Of a stretch of 64,000 bases of DNA, positions 36,208 through 44,907 are shown one piece after another (positions within the stretch are counted from its first letter, which is position 1; every line of letters begins with the position of its first letter). Under the pieces are notes generated by a model. The model saw only the letters and a program-made list of their open reading frames with translations. It was not told where the DNA came from and did not search any database. Made by a program: the position numbers and the translations under genes. The DNA is taken from the NCBI GenBank assembly GCA_041736895.1, contig JBGSSS010000062.1, forward strand, positions 1 to 64,000. The letters run 5' to 3'. The stretch comes from JANRLT01 sp041736895. Its GTDB lineage: Bacteria; Planctomycetota; Planctomycetia; Pirellulales; JALHPA01.

Positions 36208-37029
36208 TTATGCAGCGCGTTTTTTGCTGCTTGAACGCGCACTCAGCGCTTCGCTCGAAATCGCTTCGACCACATCTTGCCCCAAGGCATCCAAGCGAAT
36301 CAGCAGCCTATCGACGCAACTGCTGAAATAGAGCGATAACACGACCGCCGGTATCGCGACGGCGAGACCCGAAGCCGTGGTGAAAAGTGCTTCGCTGATG
36401 CTGCGGCTCAACATTTCCATGCGCCCCATCGCTTCGGTCCCGGAGATATCTTGAAACGCTTGGATGATTCCCAACACCGTGCCCAACAACCCGAGCAACG
36501 GGCCGATCGTGGCCAGGGCACTAAAGATGCGCAAGAATCGCCGCAGCTCATGCGACGCACGTTCGCCTGCATCAATTAGAGCCTGTTCCATTTCGGCGGC
36601 CGAGCGGCTCCATTTCTTGATCCCCGCCGCCATCACCCGCGCGGCGATACTTTGATTTTCTTCACAAACGAGCAAGGCCTGTTCGCGGTCGATCTGTCCA
36701 GACTGCAATTGCTGGGTCAGCCGTTTCGTGAATGGACCGGGAATGATCCGGCTGCCGCGCAGGCTAATCGCGCGCTCTAGCGTGAAGACGACGAGCGTGA
36801 ACGAGCAAAGCAAGATCGGGTACATCACATACCCGCCGTCGTGAATGATGCTCAGCAAGCTGCGGTTCTTGCCGAACATGCCGGCGGGTTGAGCTGCTTC
36901 TTCCGCAAAGAGCGGGCTGGTGCTGAATGCGAGAAACGCCAGCAGTGCGCCCAGCAGCAGAACGCTCCTCTTTCCCAGCGAGCGGAAGTCAATCTGGTAT
37001 TTGCTAAGCAGCAAGCTAGAAAGTTTCAT
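36208..37029 (-). CDS. exbB: MotA/TolQ/ExbB proton channel protein
   Basis: A 273-residue channel protein with an extra N-terminal signal-like helix (LLLGALLAFLAFST), then the three ExbB helices. The segment ATIGPLLGLLGTVLGIIQAF and the last helix LFTTASGLAVAIPAVVLSLY are typical. With ExbD it converts proton flow into mechanical energy for a periplasmic partner. ATG 37029 has GAGAGGA upstream and is preferred to 37071. A perfect 13-bp hairpin (37051-37063 with 37071-37083) separates it from the lipoprotein gene. Confidence 0.9.
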   Translation of the reverse strand: MKLSSLLLSKYQIDFRSLGKRSVLLLGALLAFLAFSTSPLFAEEAAQPAGMFGKNRSLLSIIHDGGYVMYPILLCSFTLVVFTLERAISLRGSRIIPGPFTKRLTQQLQSGQIDREQALLVCEENQSIAARVMAAGIKKWSRSAAEMEQALIDAGERASHELRRFLRIFSALATIGPLLGLLGTVLGIIQAFQDISGTEAMGRMEMLSRSISEALFTTASGLAVAIPAVVLSLYFSSCVDRLLIRLDALGQDVVEAISSEALSARSSSKKRAA

Positions 37030-37050
37030 CGCATCCTCTCCGGATAGTGA

Positions 37051-37083
37051 CCAAGCCACGGCGCGAATCACGCCGTGGCTTGG
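37051..37083. repeat. Perfect 13-bp hairpin upstream of exbB
   Basis: Arms 37051-37063 and 37071-37083 are exact complements around a 7-nt loop. There is no T-run, so it is more likely an mRNA stability or processing structure than a terminator. Confidence 0.7.
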
Positions 37084-37115
37084 AGATCGTCAGTAGAAGT
37101 TTCCTTTCCCGCCGC

Positions 37116-37700
37116 TTACGGGTTCGGGTAAGGACTGCCCGGACCGTAGTTGAGATTCCCAACCATGTGGAAGTGGTCATGATCGATGTAGACAACTTCG
37201 ACTTCTTCAGGCTTTTCCAGCGTGTGCGGAATCGGCCAGCCGACTCGGATGCGTTCATCAAAATAGATGATGATCTTGTACCGAGCATGGTGCAGTTGGA
37301 CGGGGCCGATCAGCGGCACAACGCGCGGCGGATCGATGAAGTCGGCGATCTTTTCCTTGACGATGCGAACGTTGTTGCGTTGCGTTTCGTCGAAGAACGG
37401 CACACCGCCGCGGACGGGGCGCGCCTTTTCCAACGCCCGCATGCATTCGTCATCGCTGGGCGTGTCGATCGCTTGTGTTGGCCCGCCGGCGGCGATCGGC
37501 CCGAGGATCGGAGCGCGGTCATAGCGCTCATGCATGTGGTGATTCCACTCTGGTTGATCCTGATAGAACGGGCTGACCGGAATCGGAATCGACAAGGGGC
37601 CAAGGTTCGGACCTTGGGTGGCGATCCAGAAGCAACCCGTGTTGGTCAGCGTCCAAAGTGCCAGGACGGCGAGCCAGGATGATTTGAGTTTGAGCGACAT
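37116..37700 (-). CDS. Outer-membrane-type lipoprotein, unknown function
   Basis: A 194-residue lipoprotein. The N-terminal helix ends in the lipobox LTNTGC, with the cysteine at about 23. The mature part has no domain I recognise; two short stretches are histidine-rich (WNHHMHERYD, DHDHFHMVG). It opens the cluster lipoprotein-exbB-exbD-cyclase-like gene. AGGAG upstream supports ATG 37700. It may be the outer-membrane contact of the proton-driven machine, but that is inferred from order only. Confidence 0.68.
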   Translation of the reverse strand: MSLKLKSSWLAVLALWTLTNTGCFWIATQGPNLGPLSIPIPVSPFYQDQPEWNHHMHERYDRAPILGPIAAGGPTQAIDTPSDDECMRALEKARPVRGGVPFFDETQRNNVRIVKEKIADFIDPPRVVPLIGPVQLHHARYKIIIYFDERIRVGWPIPHTLEKPEEVEVVYIDHDHFHMVGNLNYGPGSPYPNP

Positions 37701-37896
37701 GCACCACTCCTTGGAGCCTGTAATAGTTCGCTGGTTTCTGCCGCCGGAAGCGGCTGGTCTTTAGCACATCGGGGAATCCCCGCCGATGTCGATGAACACT
37801 TGCCCGAACGAGCGCAATGTCACTACACCATTTATCGTGTGAAACTATGACGAACTTGCGGATTATTTCGATCCGGCGAAGATTTCTGGGAAAGTA

Positions 37897-37954
37897 GTAG
37901 CTGAAGTCGTAAGACTTCAGAGCATTCAATCTGAAGACTCACGACTTCAGCTAC
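37897..37954. repeat. Type-B inverted repeat, copy 1
   Basis: Arms 37897-37920 and 37931-37954 (core AGCTGAAGTCGTAAGACTTCAG in the left arm, quoted as AGCTGAAGTCGT) are 22 of 24 complementary. A second copy is at 39207-39264. Confidence 0.75.
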
Positions 37955-37992
37955 AAAAAAAGACCCTGGAGAATCGCATCGATTCTCCAGGG
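37953..37992 (-). terminator. Terminator of the BON-domain gene
   Basis: A 12-bp perfect stem (37964-37975 with 37981-37992) followed on the minus strand by a T-run. It directly abuts the type-B repeat. Confidence 0.82.
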
Positions 37993-38039
37993 CCGAGGGT
38001 TTCAGTCGTAAGCCGATCAGGCGGGCTGCAAGCCTTCGC

Positions 38040-38933
38040 TTAGTGCGAGTCCTTGAAGTCCAGCATCCACCAGCCATCGTCCCATTCCAAGCTAACTTTG
38101 CGCCAGCCCATCGGAACTTGCGGATAAGGATAGAACGGCCCGATGTACGGCCAGGCACTGGCCGAATATTGCTTCGGATAAGTCACCGCCGCGTAGTTCG
38201 GATGCGCGGCATAGCTCGGCCAAGCATAGTTCGGCATGCTCGGGGCGTCGTACGCCATTGGAGCAGGCATCATGTTGGGGCTGGGAATCGCCGCGGGCAT
38301 CGGGCCGCCTTGCATCGGACCGCCTTGCATCGCACCAGAAGGCAGCATCCCCGGAGCTGGAACTGGTTGATGCGAGGCCATCATTTGCGGCGGAGCGCCG
38401 CGGCCTTGCATGGCTTGACCCGAGATGGGCTGGCCATACGGTTGATTCGAGCGCGGGGCCATCATGGGCATCGGCTGGCGTTGCGGGGCAGCGCTTGGCA
38501 AGCTCGTTGGCATTGCGGGATACGACTGCATTTGTTGCGGCATTGTGCTCGCCGCCACGGCTTGTTGCACACCGCTGGTTGGTTCTTGGGCGAACAAACC
38601 CGTTGGCTGACGCAATGGCGAAGCCGCAGGCGTCGGCGTCCCAACGGGCTTAGCGCCAGGTGCCTTGACACTCAGATTGTTCACCACGCGCTCGATCCCG
38701 GGGGTGACCTCGGCAATCGACAGAGCATCGTCGAGCTGCTGGGCGCTGCTCACGGTGCCGTTGAGCTGAGCCACGCCTTCGTGGACTTTGACATTAATGC
38801 TGTAGCCCTTGAGCTTACCGCTACTCTTCAGGTTTTGGCCGATTTGTTGGGCCACTTCTTGATCTCCGGCCACGGCAAAAGCCGGGCTGAGAATGGCGAA
38901 TCCCATCGCCAAGGTTGTCCAGAACCGTCGCAT
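38040..38933 (-). CDS. Secreted BON-domain protein with a Pro/Met/Gln-rich tail
   Basis: A 297-residue exported protein. A signal peptide precedes a BON domain (about 25-90: QIGQNLKSSGKLKGYSINV, then VAQLNGTVSSAQQ and IERVVNNLSV). BON domains bind phospholipid or peptidoglycan-linked partners. The rest is low-complexity, rich in proline, methionine, glutamine and glycine, and ends in a conserved-looking VSLEWDDGWWMLDFKDS segment. GGAGGG upstream fixes ATG 38933. It has its own terminator. Confidence 0.75.
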   Translation of the reverse strand: MRRFWTTLAMGFAILSPAFAVAGDQEVAQQIGQNLKSSGKLKGYSINVKVHEGVAQLNGTVSSAQQLDDALSIAEVTPGIERVVNNLSVKAPGAKPVGTPTPAASPLRQPTGLFAQEPTSGVQQAVAASTMPQQMQSYPAMPTSLPSAAPQRQPMPMMAPRSNQPYGQPISGQAMQGRGAPPQMMASHQPVPAPGMLPSGAMQGGPMQGGPMPAAIPSPNMMPAPMAYDAPSMPNYAWPSYAAHPNYAAVTYPKQYSASAWPYIGPFYPYPQVPMGWRKVSLEWDDGWWMLDFKDSH

Positions 38934-39285
38934 GAATCCCTCCTGGTGGCATGCAGCGGGTTCGTTGTCGGCGTGAACCGAGGATTACCGGCCCACGGCC
39001 GGAATCCTGCAACGAACCATCATGAATTGTTGACTGAAACCCTAGTCACCTGCGCGATGCGCAAGGTGGCTGAATAAGATTGTCGGTAAACGGTTATGCC
39101 GAAGGGGAGTCTTTTTTGGGATTTGCCGAAAATGTCTGGAAGTCGGATTAAGCGGAGTGTTCCGCTAGCAGAAGGAACCTTGCCCCGATTGCCTAGACCT
39201 TCGTTTGTAGCTGAACTCGTAAGAATTCAGACTTGTGCCACTGAAGTCATACGACTTCAGCAACATACGGGAATCCTAGCCTTGC
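38934..39285. other. Intergenic region with type-B palindrome copy 2
   Basis: A 352-nt gap between two minus-strand genes. It holds the BON gene's upstream region and the type-B repeat (39207-39264). I saw no gene and no clear -35/-10 pair. Confidence 0.5.
39207..39264. repeat. Type-B inverted repeat, copy 2
   Basis: Arms 39207-39230 and 39241-39264, with several mismatches, share the GTAGCTGAA...TTCAG plan of copy 1 at 37897-37954, including the 10-nt loop. Confidence 0.68.
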
Positions 39286-39864
39286 TTAGCGCCGTTCGGA
39301 AATTCCGCTGCGTGCTTGCACCGGGGTGCGGAGCACTGTCTGCAAGGTGCCCTGAATTATGGCCGGCGTTTGTTTGCCAACGATTCGCGCCGTGAGTTGC
39401 CCCTGCGGACCAAGGCAGATCAACGTGGGAAATCCCGTCACCCCGTATTGCTTGCATAATTCGGGATGCGCATCCGCGTCGATTTGTATGCACTGAAACG
39501 AGCGGGTCAGGTTTTGAATCTCGGGCAGGCTCAACACATCGTCGGCCAATTGATGACAATATTTGCACCACTCGGCCGTGAAAAACAGGAGTACCGGCTG
39601 GCCGAAGCGCTGCGCGCGAGCGATCGATGCATCGTGGTCGAGCGAAAACGCCACTGTTGGAACGCTGGTCGTTTGCGCAGGGGAGTTCACAGTAGATGGT
39701 TTATTTGGCACAACCCAAGAATCGCAGCCGCTTAGGGCGATCGTTGCCAACGAGCAACCCGCTAGCTTGAACCAATCGCGGCGGGTTGGATGAGCGGCTA
39801 GAGCAACACAACAGTCGGGATCGAGATCGGGATCCATCGGCGACATCCATTCGCTACCAAACAT
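39286..39864 (-). CDS. Tat-exported thioredoxin-fold lipoprotein
   Basis: A 192-residue protein. The N-terminal region carries a twin-arginine signal (TRRDWFKLAG, RR at 28-29) joined to a lipobox LSGC (cysteine 47), so it should be exported folded and lipidated. The mature part has the thioredoxin active site WCKYC at 99-103 and the cis-proline loop GVTGFPTLI. It is likely a periplasmic disulfide reductase or cytochrome-maturation helper. GAAGG five bases before ATG 39864 supports the start. The tatA pair lies 6 kb away. Confidence 0.8.
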   Translation of the reverse strand: MFGSEWMSPMDPDLDPDCCVALAAHPTRRDWFKLAGCSLATIALSGCDSWVVPNKPSTVNSPAQTTSVPTVAFSLDHDASIARAQRFGQPVLLFFTAEWCKYCHQLADDVLSLPEIQNLTRSFQCIQIDADAHPELCKQYGVTGFPTLICLGPQGQLTARIVGKQTPAIIQGTLQTVLRTPVQARSGISERR

Positions 39865-40253
39865 ACATACCTTCGGAGAAAAGATTGCGGGAATTGCGGC
39901 GGCACGCATCCTACGCGCCGTGATTTGGGACGATTCCCGCTTTACTAACATCGAGACGAGGAGTGCCACCCTATCAGGTTTTCAAACCGGCGAAAGGGAG
40001 ATTTGTCGTACTAGCGTGTTGGTCGGCGTGGTTAGGCAGCCAAGGTCATCCTGGCAAACTTTTTTCACCCCACTGACGCTAGCAGCCACTCCGCAAGAAA
40101 GAGATTTGCTGGCGACAAAGGTTCGCATCTTGACGAAAACGGTCTGGACCATGCCCCGGTCATCAAGTATTTTCCCCGCCCTTGTCGGATGTCCTTTTCG
40201 AAAACTTGAGAAAAAGTTTTCACATCCGCAAGAAAATATTCTGGGAGTCCTGG
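39865..40253. other. Divergent region upstream of flhA with a hairpin
   Basis: About 389 nt between divergent genes. Just before the flhA Shine-Dalgarno a hairpin can form (40186-40192 with 40222-40228, inner perfect stem 40200-40207 with 40214-40221). No sigma28 or sigma54 promoter was found. The in-frame upstream start at 40182 lies in this hairpin and is not favoured. Confidence 0.5.
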
Positions 40254-42350
40254 ATGTCCGTCGGGTCGGCCACCGCCGCGCCGGTTACCTCGCTGCCGCT
40301 TGCCCGTGCGCAGGACTTGGTCCTGCCGTTGGGCATCATCGCCAGCGTGTTGGTAATCATGGTGCCGCTGCCTCCGGCATTGTTGGATATTTTGCTGTCG
40401 TGCAACGTCACGGCGGCAATCATCATTCTGCTCACCACGATCTACGTTAAAACACCGCTCGAGTTCAGTATCTTTCCGTCGCTGCTCTTGGCAACGACAC
40501 TCGCGCGATTGGTGTTGAACGTCGCGACAACGCGGTTGATTCTGACGCGTGCGCCAAAAGACAAGGCCCTCGCCGCGGGGCATGTGGTTAAAGAATTCGG
40601 CGAGTTCGTCGCGGGGAATCAACTTGTCGTCGGGATCATCATCTTTGTGATCATCGTCATCATTCAGTTCATGGTGATCACCAAGGGTGCGACGCGTATC
40701 AGCGAAGTTGCCGCGCGTTTTGCCTTGGACGGGATGCCCGGCCGGCAAATGGCGATCGACGCCGACTTGAATGCCGGCACGATTGATGAAAACGAAGCGC
40801 AACGCCGCCGCCAAGACATCACCAAACAAGCCGACTTCTTCGGGGCCATGGATGGTGCGAGTAAGTTCGTCCGCGGCGATGCCATCGCCGGGATCCTGAT
40901 CACGATCATCAACGTCATCGGCGGAATCGTCATTGGTGTTGTCGATGGCGGCATGACTGTCGGCGGCGCGATGTCGGTTTACACGAAGCTCACGATCGGT
41001 GACGGCCTCGTCAGCCAGGTTCCGGCGTTCTTGATCTCGTTGGCAGCCGGTTTGCTCACGACTCGTTCGAGCTACGAAACGAACCTGCCCAAGGAATTTT
41101 TCGGGCAGCTCTTTTCGCGTCCGCAAGCGTTGTTTGTCACAGCCGGCTTTCTTGGCGTGCTGGTCTTCACAAACCTTCCCGCCGTGCCGCTGCTGAGTTT
41201 GAGCGGTGGTTGCATTGCGATCGCGCTGGTATTGCGTCGTGATAAGAAACAACAAGTCGTTGCCACCGAAACCAAAGCCGCGGCCGAAGCGGCAAAGCCG
41301 ACCGAAGAGCGCATCGAAGACTTCCTCGCCACCGATCCGATGGAAATCGAAATCGGCGTCGGGCTCATCAAGCTGGCCGATCCGAAACGCGGCGGCGACT
41401 TGCTCGAACGCGTCCAGCGCGTGCGGCAAAACGTGGCAGGCGAAATCGGCATCATCATGCCCAAGGTTCGCATCCGCGACAACGTCCGCCTCGACCCGAA
41501 CCAATATCGCATCAAGATCGCCGACATCTCCGTCGCCGAAGGGATGCTCGAACCACACAAGCTGCTGGCGATGAACTCTGGCATGGCGACCGGGACGATC
41601 GGGGGCCTCGAAACGCGCGACCCGGCGTTCGGCACCCCTGCTCTGTGGATCGAACCAGGTCAACGCAGCCAGGCCGAACTCTACAGCTACACCGTCGTTG
41701 AACCGGCCTCGGTCTTGGCGACACACCTGAATGAAACAGTGCGCAAGCACGCTGATGAAATCCTGACGCGCGACGCGACCAAGCACCTGGTCGATGAGCT
41801 CAAGAAGACGCAACCAGCGACGGTCGATGAACTGATCCCAAGCCAAATGAAACTGGCCGAAGTGCAGCGCATCTTGCAGATGCTGCTCCGCGAGCAGGTC
41901 TCGATCAAACTTCTCAGCCCGATCCTCGAAACGCTCGGCGACTACGCTTCGCGCACGAAAGATCCGGTGCTGCTCACCGAGTATGTGCGGCATCGTTTGG
42001 CGCGGCCGATCTGTTCGCGCTACCGCGATCGCGAGAACCGCTTGTTTGTCCTCACGCTCGATCCGGCTGTCGAAGACCGGGTCAAGGCGGGCATCGAACA
42101 CAACGAGCGCGGGCTCAACGTCAGGATGTCGCCGCCGGCGATTGAGGCCACGAACCGCGCGATCGCCAAGGAACTCGACAAACTCCTCCGCCAAAACAAG
42201 CCGCCAATTTTGCTGGTCAGCCCGCAGATTCGCGCGGGCCTGAAACAAATCACGGCGACGCAACTGCCGCGGTTGGTTGTGTTGAGCTTCAACGAAATCA
42301 CGCGCGACACGGTGATCGAATCGGTTGGCATGGTGGTGGATGGGAAGTAG
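40254..42350 (+). CDS. flhA: Flagellar export gate protein FlhA
   Basis: A 698-residue FlhA. The N-terminal half has eight membrane helices, with SVLVIMVPLPPALLDILLSCN and the conserved FPSLLLATTLARLVLNVATT. The cytosolic half contains the ring-forming domains of the family. FlhA is the export gate of the flagellar type III apparatus. ATG 40254 has GGGAG six to seven bases upstream. It opens a plus-strand series flhA-flhF-fleN-small ORF-fliA. flhB is not adjacent, unlike in many planctomycetes. Confidence 0.95.
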   Translation: MSVGSATAAPVTSLPLARAQDLVLPLGIIASVLVIMVPLPPALLDILLSCNVTAAIIILLTTIYVKTPLEFSIFPSLLLATTLARLVLNVATTRLILTRAPKDKALAAGHVVKEFGEFVAGNQLVVGIIIFVIIVIIQFMVITKGATRISEVAARFALDGMPGRQMAIDADLNAGTIDENEAQRRRQDITKQADFFGAMDGASKFVRGDAIAGILITIINVIGGIVIGVVDGGMTVGGAMSVYTKLTIGDGLVSQVPAFLISLAAGLLTTRSSYETNLPKEFFGQLFSRPQALFVTAGFLGVLVFTNLPAVPLLSLSGGCIAIALVLRRDKKQQVVATETKAAAEAAKPTEERIEDFLATDPMEIEIGVGLIKLADPKRGGDLLERVQRVRQNVAGEIGIIMPKVRIRDNVRLDPNQYRIKIADISVAEGMLEPHKLLAMNSGMATGTIGGLETRDPAFGTPALWIEPGQRSQAELYSYTVVEPASVLATHLNETVRKHADEILTRDATKHLVDELKKTQPATVDELIPSQMKLAEVQRILQMLLREQVSIKLLSPILETLGDYASRTKDPVLLTEYVRHRLARPICSRYRDRENRLFVLTLDPAVEDRVKAGIEHNERGLNVRMSPPAIEATNRAIAKELDKLLRQNKPPILLVSPQIRAGLKQITATQLPRLVVLSFNEITRDTVIESVGMVVDGK

Positions 42351-42392
42351 GAAGTTGCTCCAAGATATGAATGGTTACATGTGAAAGGGTTT

Positions 42393-42475
42393 TAGGTTGT
42401 AAGTCGTAAGTTGTAGGTAGATGCGATTTGCCTTCTACCTACGACCTATAACTTACAACTTACAACTTACAACCC
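42393..42475. repeat. Imperfect inverted repeat between flhA and flhF (palindrome type F)
   Basis: Left part GGTTGTAAGTCGTAAGTTGTAGGTAG and right part CTACCTACGACCTATAACTTACAACTTACAAC (described from 42393-42420 and 42440-42475) are imperfect complements; the TTACAACTTACAACTTAC tract is repetitive. It separates two flagellar genes and may act on the mRNA. Confidence 0.6.
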
Positions 42476-42498
42476 AAGACCAGAACACAGTCAAAAAA

Positions 42499-43788
42499 AT
42501 GAAAACTCCAATCGATAACCCCGACATCCGCGTCTTCCGCGCCAAAAGTCTCCACGAGGCGATTGCGCGAATCCGTGCCGAGTTCGGACCGACGGCGGAT
42601 ATCGTGCGGACGCGCGAAGTTCCCGTGCCAGGTTTCTTGAATCGGATGTTCGGCCGCACGGAAATCGAAATCACCGCCGGCCCGCCGAAAGCTGTTGCAG
42701 GAGCGACTCCAAAATCGGGACCACCAGTCGAATCGCCACGCATGACCGAATGGAATGACGGCGTCGGACTCGATTTGAGTGCGGGACAAATCGCGGATAG
42801 CTACGCCGCCATCGATAACCAGCAGAGTAATCCGACAGACACGGCTTCTGACCTTGATGAAGCCACGGCCGCCTCATTGAGCCGCTTGCGAAACCTCTTT
42901 CAAGAGCGCAAAAACGAGTCGCAGGCCCCATCGCAGCCTGCTCCAACCTTCAGTGCCGGCCCGAGCCGGCTGGTGCATTGGCCCGAGACCTGCTTCGAGG
43001 TGTACAACGAATTGATCGAAGCCGATCTCGAGACCGAGATCGCCCGCGAGCTCATCACCGCCGTTCATCAAGCCGCGAATCCACGCGAGTTGGCCAGCGT
43101 CAACTTGCTGCGGCAGCGCGTCCTGCGCGAGATGGCCGGCCGAATAGCGACCTCGGGTCCGGTGCGGATCCCTGTCGGCCAACGCCGAGTCGTCGCGCTC
43201 ATCGGCCCCACGGGTGTCGGCAAAACGACAACCATCGCTAAACTCGCGGCGAACTCACGGCTACGCGATCGCCGCCGCGTTGGCTTGCTGACGCTTGATA
43301 CGTATCGAATTGCCGCGGTCGATCAATTGCGAACTTACGCCGAGATCATCGAGTTGCCATTGGCCGTGGCCTCGACGCCGGATGAGGTCGTCGCCGCGCT
43401 CGACCGAATGCGCGATTTAGAATTGGTCCTCGTCGATACGGCAGGTCGCAGCCCGCGCAACGAACAGCAACTGCAAGAACTGCAAACAATGCTCGACGCG
43501 ATTCAACCCGACGAGACGCACTTGGTGATGAGCTGCTCGAGCAGCACCAAGCAATTGCTGCAAACGGCCGAACTTTTTGCCACGGTCGGGTATTCTCACC
43601 TGCTGATGACCAAGCTGGATGAAGCTCTTTCTTTGGGGTCGCTCGTGTCGCTCGCCCGAGCGCAACAAGTGCCGCTCAGTTATCTCACCACGGGCCAGAA
43701 CGTGCCTGACGACATGGAAATCGCGGAGAGCACGCGTTTGTGCGAGCAGATTCTGCGGTTTGGAACGCAACGAAACATGGCTGCTTGA
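42499..43788 (+). CDS. flhF: Flagellar SRP-like GTPase FlhF
   Basis: A 429-residue FlhF. The N-terminal part (about 1-180) is the variable B domain; the NG GTPase domain has GPTGVGKTT at about 236-244, LLTLDTYRIAAVDQLRTYA and LVLVDTAGRSP. FlhF sets the site and number of polar flagella. ATG 42499 is preferred to 42421. It follows flhA after the inverted repeat and precedes fleN by 52 nt, the usual order. Confidence 0.93.
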   Translation: MKTPIDNPDIRVFRAKSLHEAIARIRAEFGPTADIVRTREVPVPGFLNRMFGRTEIEITAGPPKAVAGATPKSGPPVESPRMTEWNDGVGLDLSAGQIADSYAAIDNQQSNPTDTASDLDEATAASLSRLRNLFQERKNESQAPSQPAPTFSAGPSRLVHWPETCFEVYNELIEADLETEIARELITAVHQAANPRELASVNLLRQRVLREMAGRIATSGPVRIPVGQRRVVALIGPTGVGKTTTIAKLAANSRLRDRRRVGLLTLDTYRIAAVDQLRTYAEIIELPLAVASTPDEVVAALDRMRDLELVLVDTAGRSPRNEQQLQELQTMLDAIQPDETHLVMSCSSSTKQLLQTAELFATVGYSHLLMTKLDEALSLGSLVSLARAQQVPLSYLTTGQNVPDDMEIAESTRLCEQILRFGTQRNMAA

Positions 43789-43840
43789 GTTTGTCTTTTG
43801 AGCAGCAATTTTACTTTGGAGATTGAAGGCGGTTTTGAAT

Positions 43841-44701
43841 ATGAACAAGACTTACGACCAAGCCACGCATTTGCGATCCCTCGTCCACCAGACGGCGACC
43901 TGGGAACCGCTGGCCGATCGTCCGCGCATCATCACGCTCTGCGCCGGCAAAGGGGGCCAGGGCAGCACCACCGTTTCGGTCAACCTAGCGCTCGCGCTCG
44001 CGGAGCGAGGTCGCCGTGTCGTGCTAGTCGATGCTTCGTTAAGCCGGCCCGATGTGGCGAATCTGTTGCGGATCGATCCGGCGTTTTCGATCCTGGATGT
44101 GCTGAGTGGACAGCGCAGCATGCATGAAGCCCTGACCCCTGGTCCCGGCGGCATCATGGTGTTGCCCGGCGCATGGGATGCGGCCCGCGGGAATCAAATG
44201 GTCACGACACTGGAACTCTCGCGCTTGCGGCACGAGTTCGAACGTCTGGGCCGGCACGCCGATGTCCTGGTTCTCGATGCTGGCAATACCAACACGCCGT
44301 CCTTGGCCGAGTTTTGGCGCATGGCGGACTTAGTTTTGACGATGACGACGACGCAGCCGCTGGCATTGATGGGAACGTATGCCTTGATCAAGTCGCTGCA
44401 CACCGAAGCATTGAATTCGACATTAGTCACGCTGGTGAATCAGTCGAGCGACGAAGATCTGGCCGAGCGAATTACCGACAAGATCCAGGAAGCGACCCAG
44501 CGTTTCAGCGGACGCCAGATCGAAGCCTGGCCCGGCATTCCATTTGATCCTGCCGTCAGTCAATGGGACGAAGCCCGCCGGCCCTGGTGGCTCACGGCGC
44601 GCCTGGACCCCGCGGCATTGGCGCTAGAACAATTGGCCGAGCGTTGTCTGGCGGTGCTAGCAGAAGTCGGCACTCATGGCCGTGCGCTGGCGTGTGCGTA
44701 G
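43841..44701 (+). CDS. fleN: FleN/YlxH-type MinD-like ATPase
   Basis: A 286-residue ParA/MinD-fold protein in the flhF-fleN-fliA order. The deviant Walker A is CAGKGGQGSTTVSVNLA: the signature lysine K37 is present but the P-loop lysine is replaced by serine (S42). DASLSRPDVANLL and VLVLDAGNTNTP give the switch segments. FleN limits flagellar number with FlhF. Loss of the P-loop lysine suggests weak or absent ATP hydrolysis, as also seen in some CpaE-like proteins. The start is ATG 43841 (upstream ATG 43823 is less likely). Confidence 0.88.
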   Translation: MNKTYDQATHLRSLVHQTATWEPLADRPRIITLCAGKGGQGSTTVSVNLALALAERGRRVVLVDASLSRPDVANLLRIDPAFSILDVLSGQRSMHEALTPGPGGIMVLPGAWDAARGNQMVTTLELSRLRHEFERLGRHADVLVLDAGNTNTPSLAEFWRMADLVLTMTTTQPLALMGTYALIKSLHTEALNSTLVTLVNQSSDEDLAERITDKIQEATQRFSGRQIEAWPGIPFDPAVSQWDEARRPWWLTARLDPAALALEQLAERCLAVLAEVGTHGRALACA

Positions 44702-44813
44702 TACAAGCCAACAAAGCCGCCGATGGTATCGGCGGGCATTTGCATTTCTCCTTGGTTGATTGAGCAGACACAGAAACTTTTTCGGAAATTGATTCACGAT
44801 GTAACCAGCGGAT

Positions 44814-44821
44814 GCCGATAA
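44814..44821 (+). promoter_or_regulatory. Possible sigma28 -10 element upstream of the fliA unit
   Basis: An exact GCCGATAA match to the FliA -10 box. The expected TAAA about 15 nt upstream is not present (CACG instead), so this is weak. If active it would give FliA autoregulation. Confidence 0.22.
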
Positions 44822-44907
44822 ACTTCGCGTACCCACGACTGCGCCTTGGGGTGTTAAGTTGTGCGGGTTGCGAAAAGATTGACGGCACTCGAACGCTTGA
44901 ATGAATC

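Larger units (their letters stand above)
37701..38039. other. Intergenic region with type-B palindrome and a terminator
   Basis: A 339-nt gap. It contains the promoter region of the lipoprotein operon, a type-B inverted repeat (37897-37954) and the terminator of the BON-domain gene (37953-37992). No gene was seen. Confidence 0.6.

Noticed and set aside
37051..37083. Terminator between the lipoprotein gene and exbB
   Set aside because: The stem is perfect but there is no T-run on either strand, so it is recorded as a hairpin only.
40065..42263. 732-codon minus-strand open frame opposite flhA
   Set aside because: It is antisense to flhA over its whole length, is rich in R, D and H as expected for a mirror frame, and matches no family.
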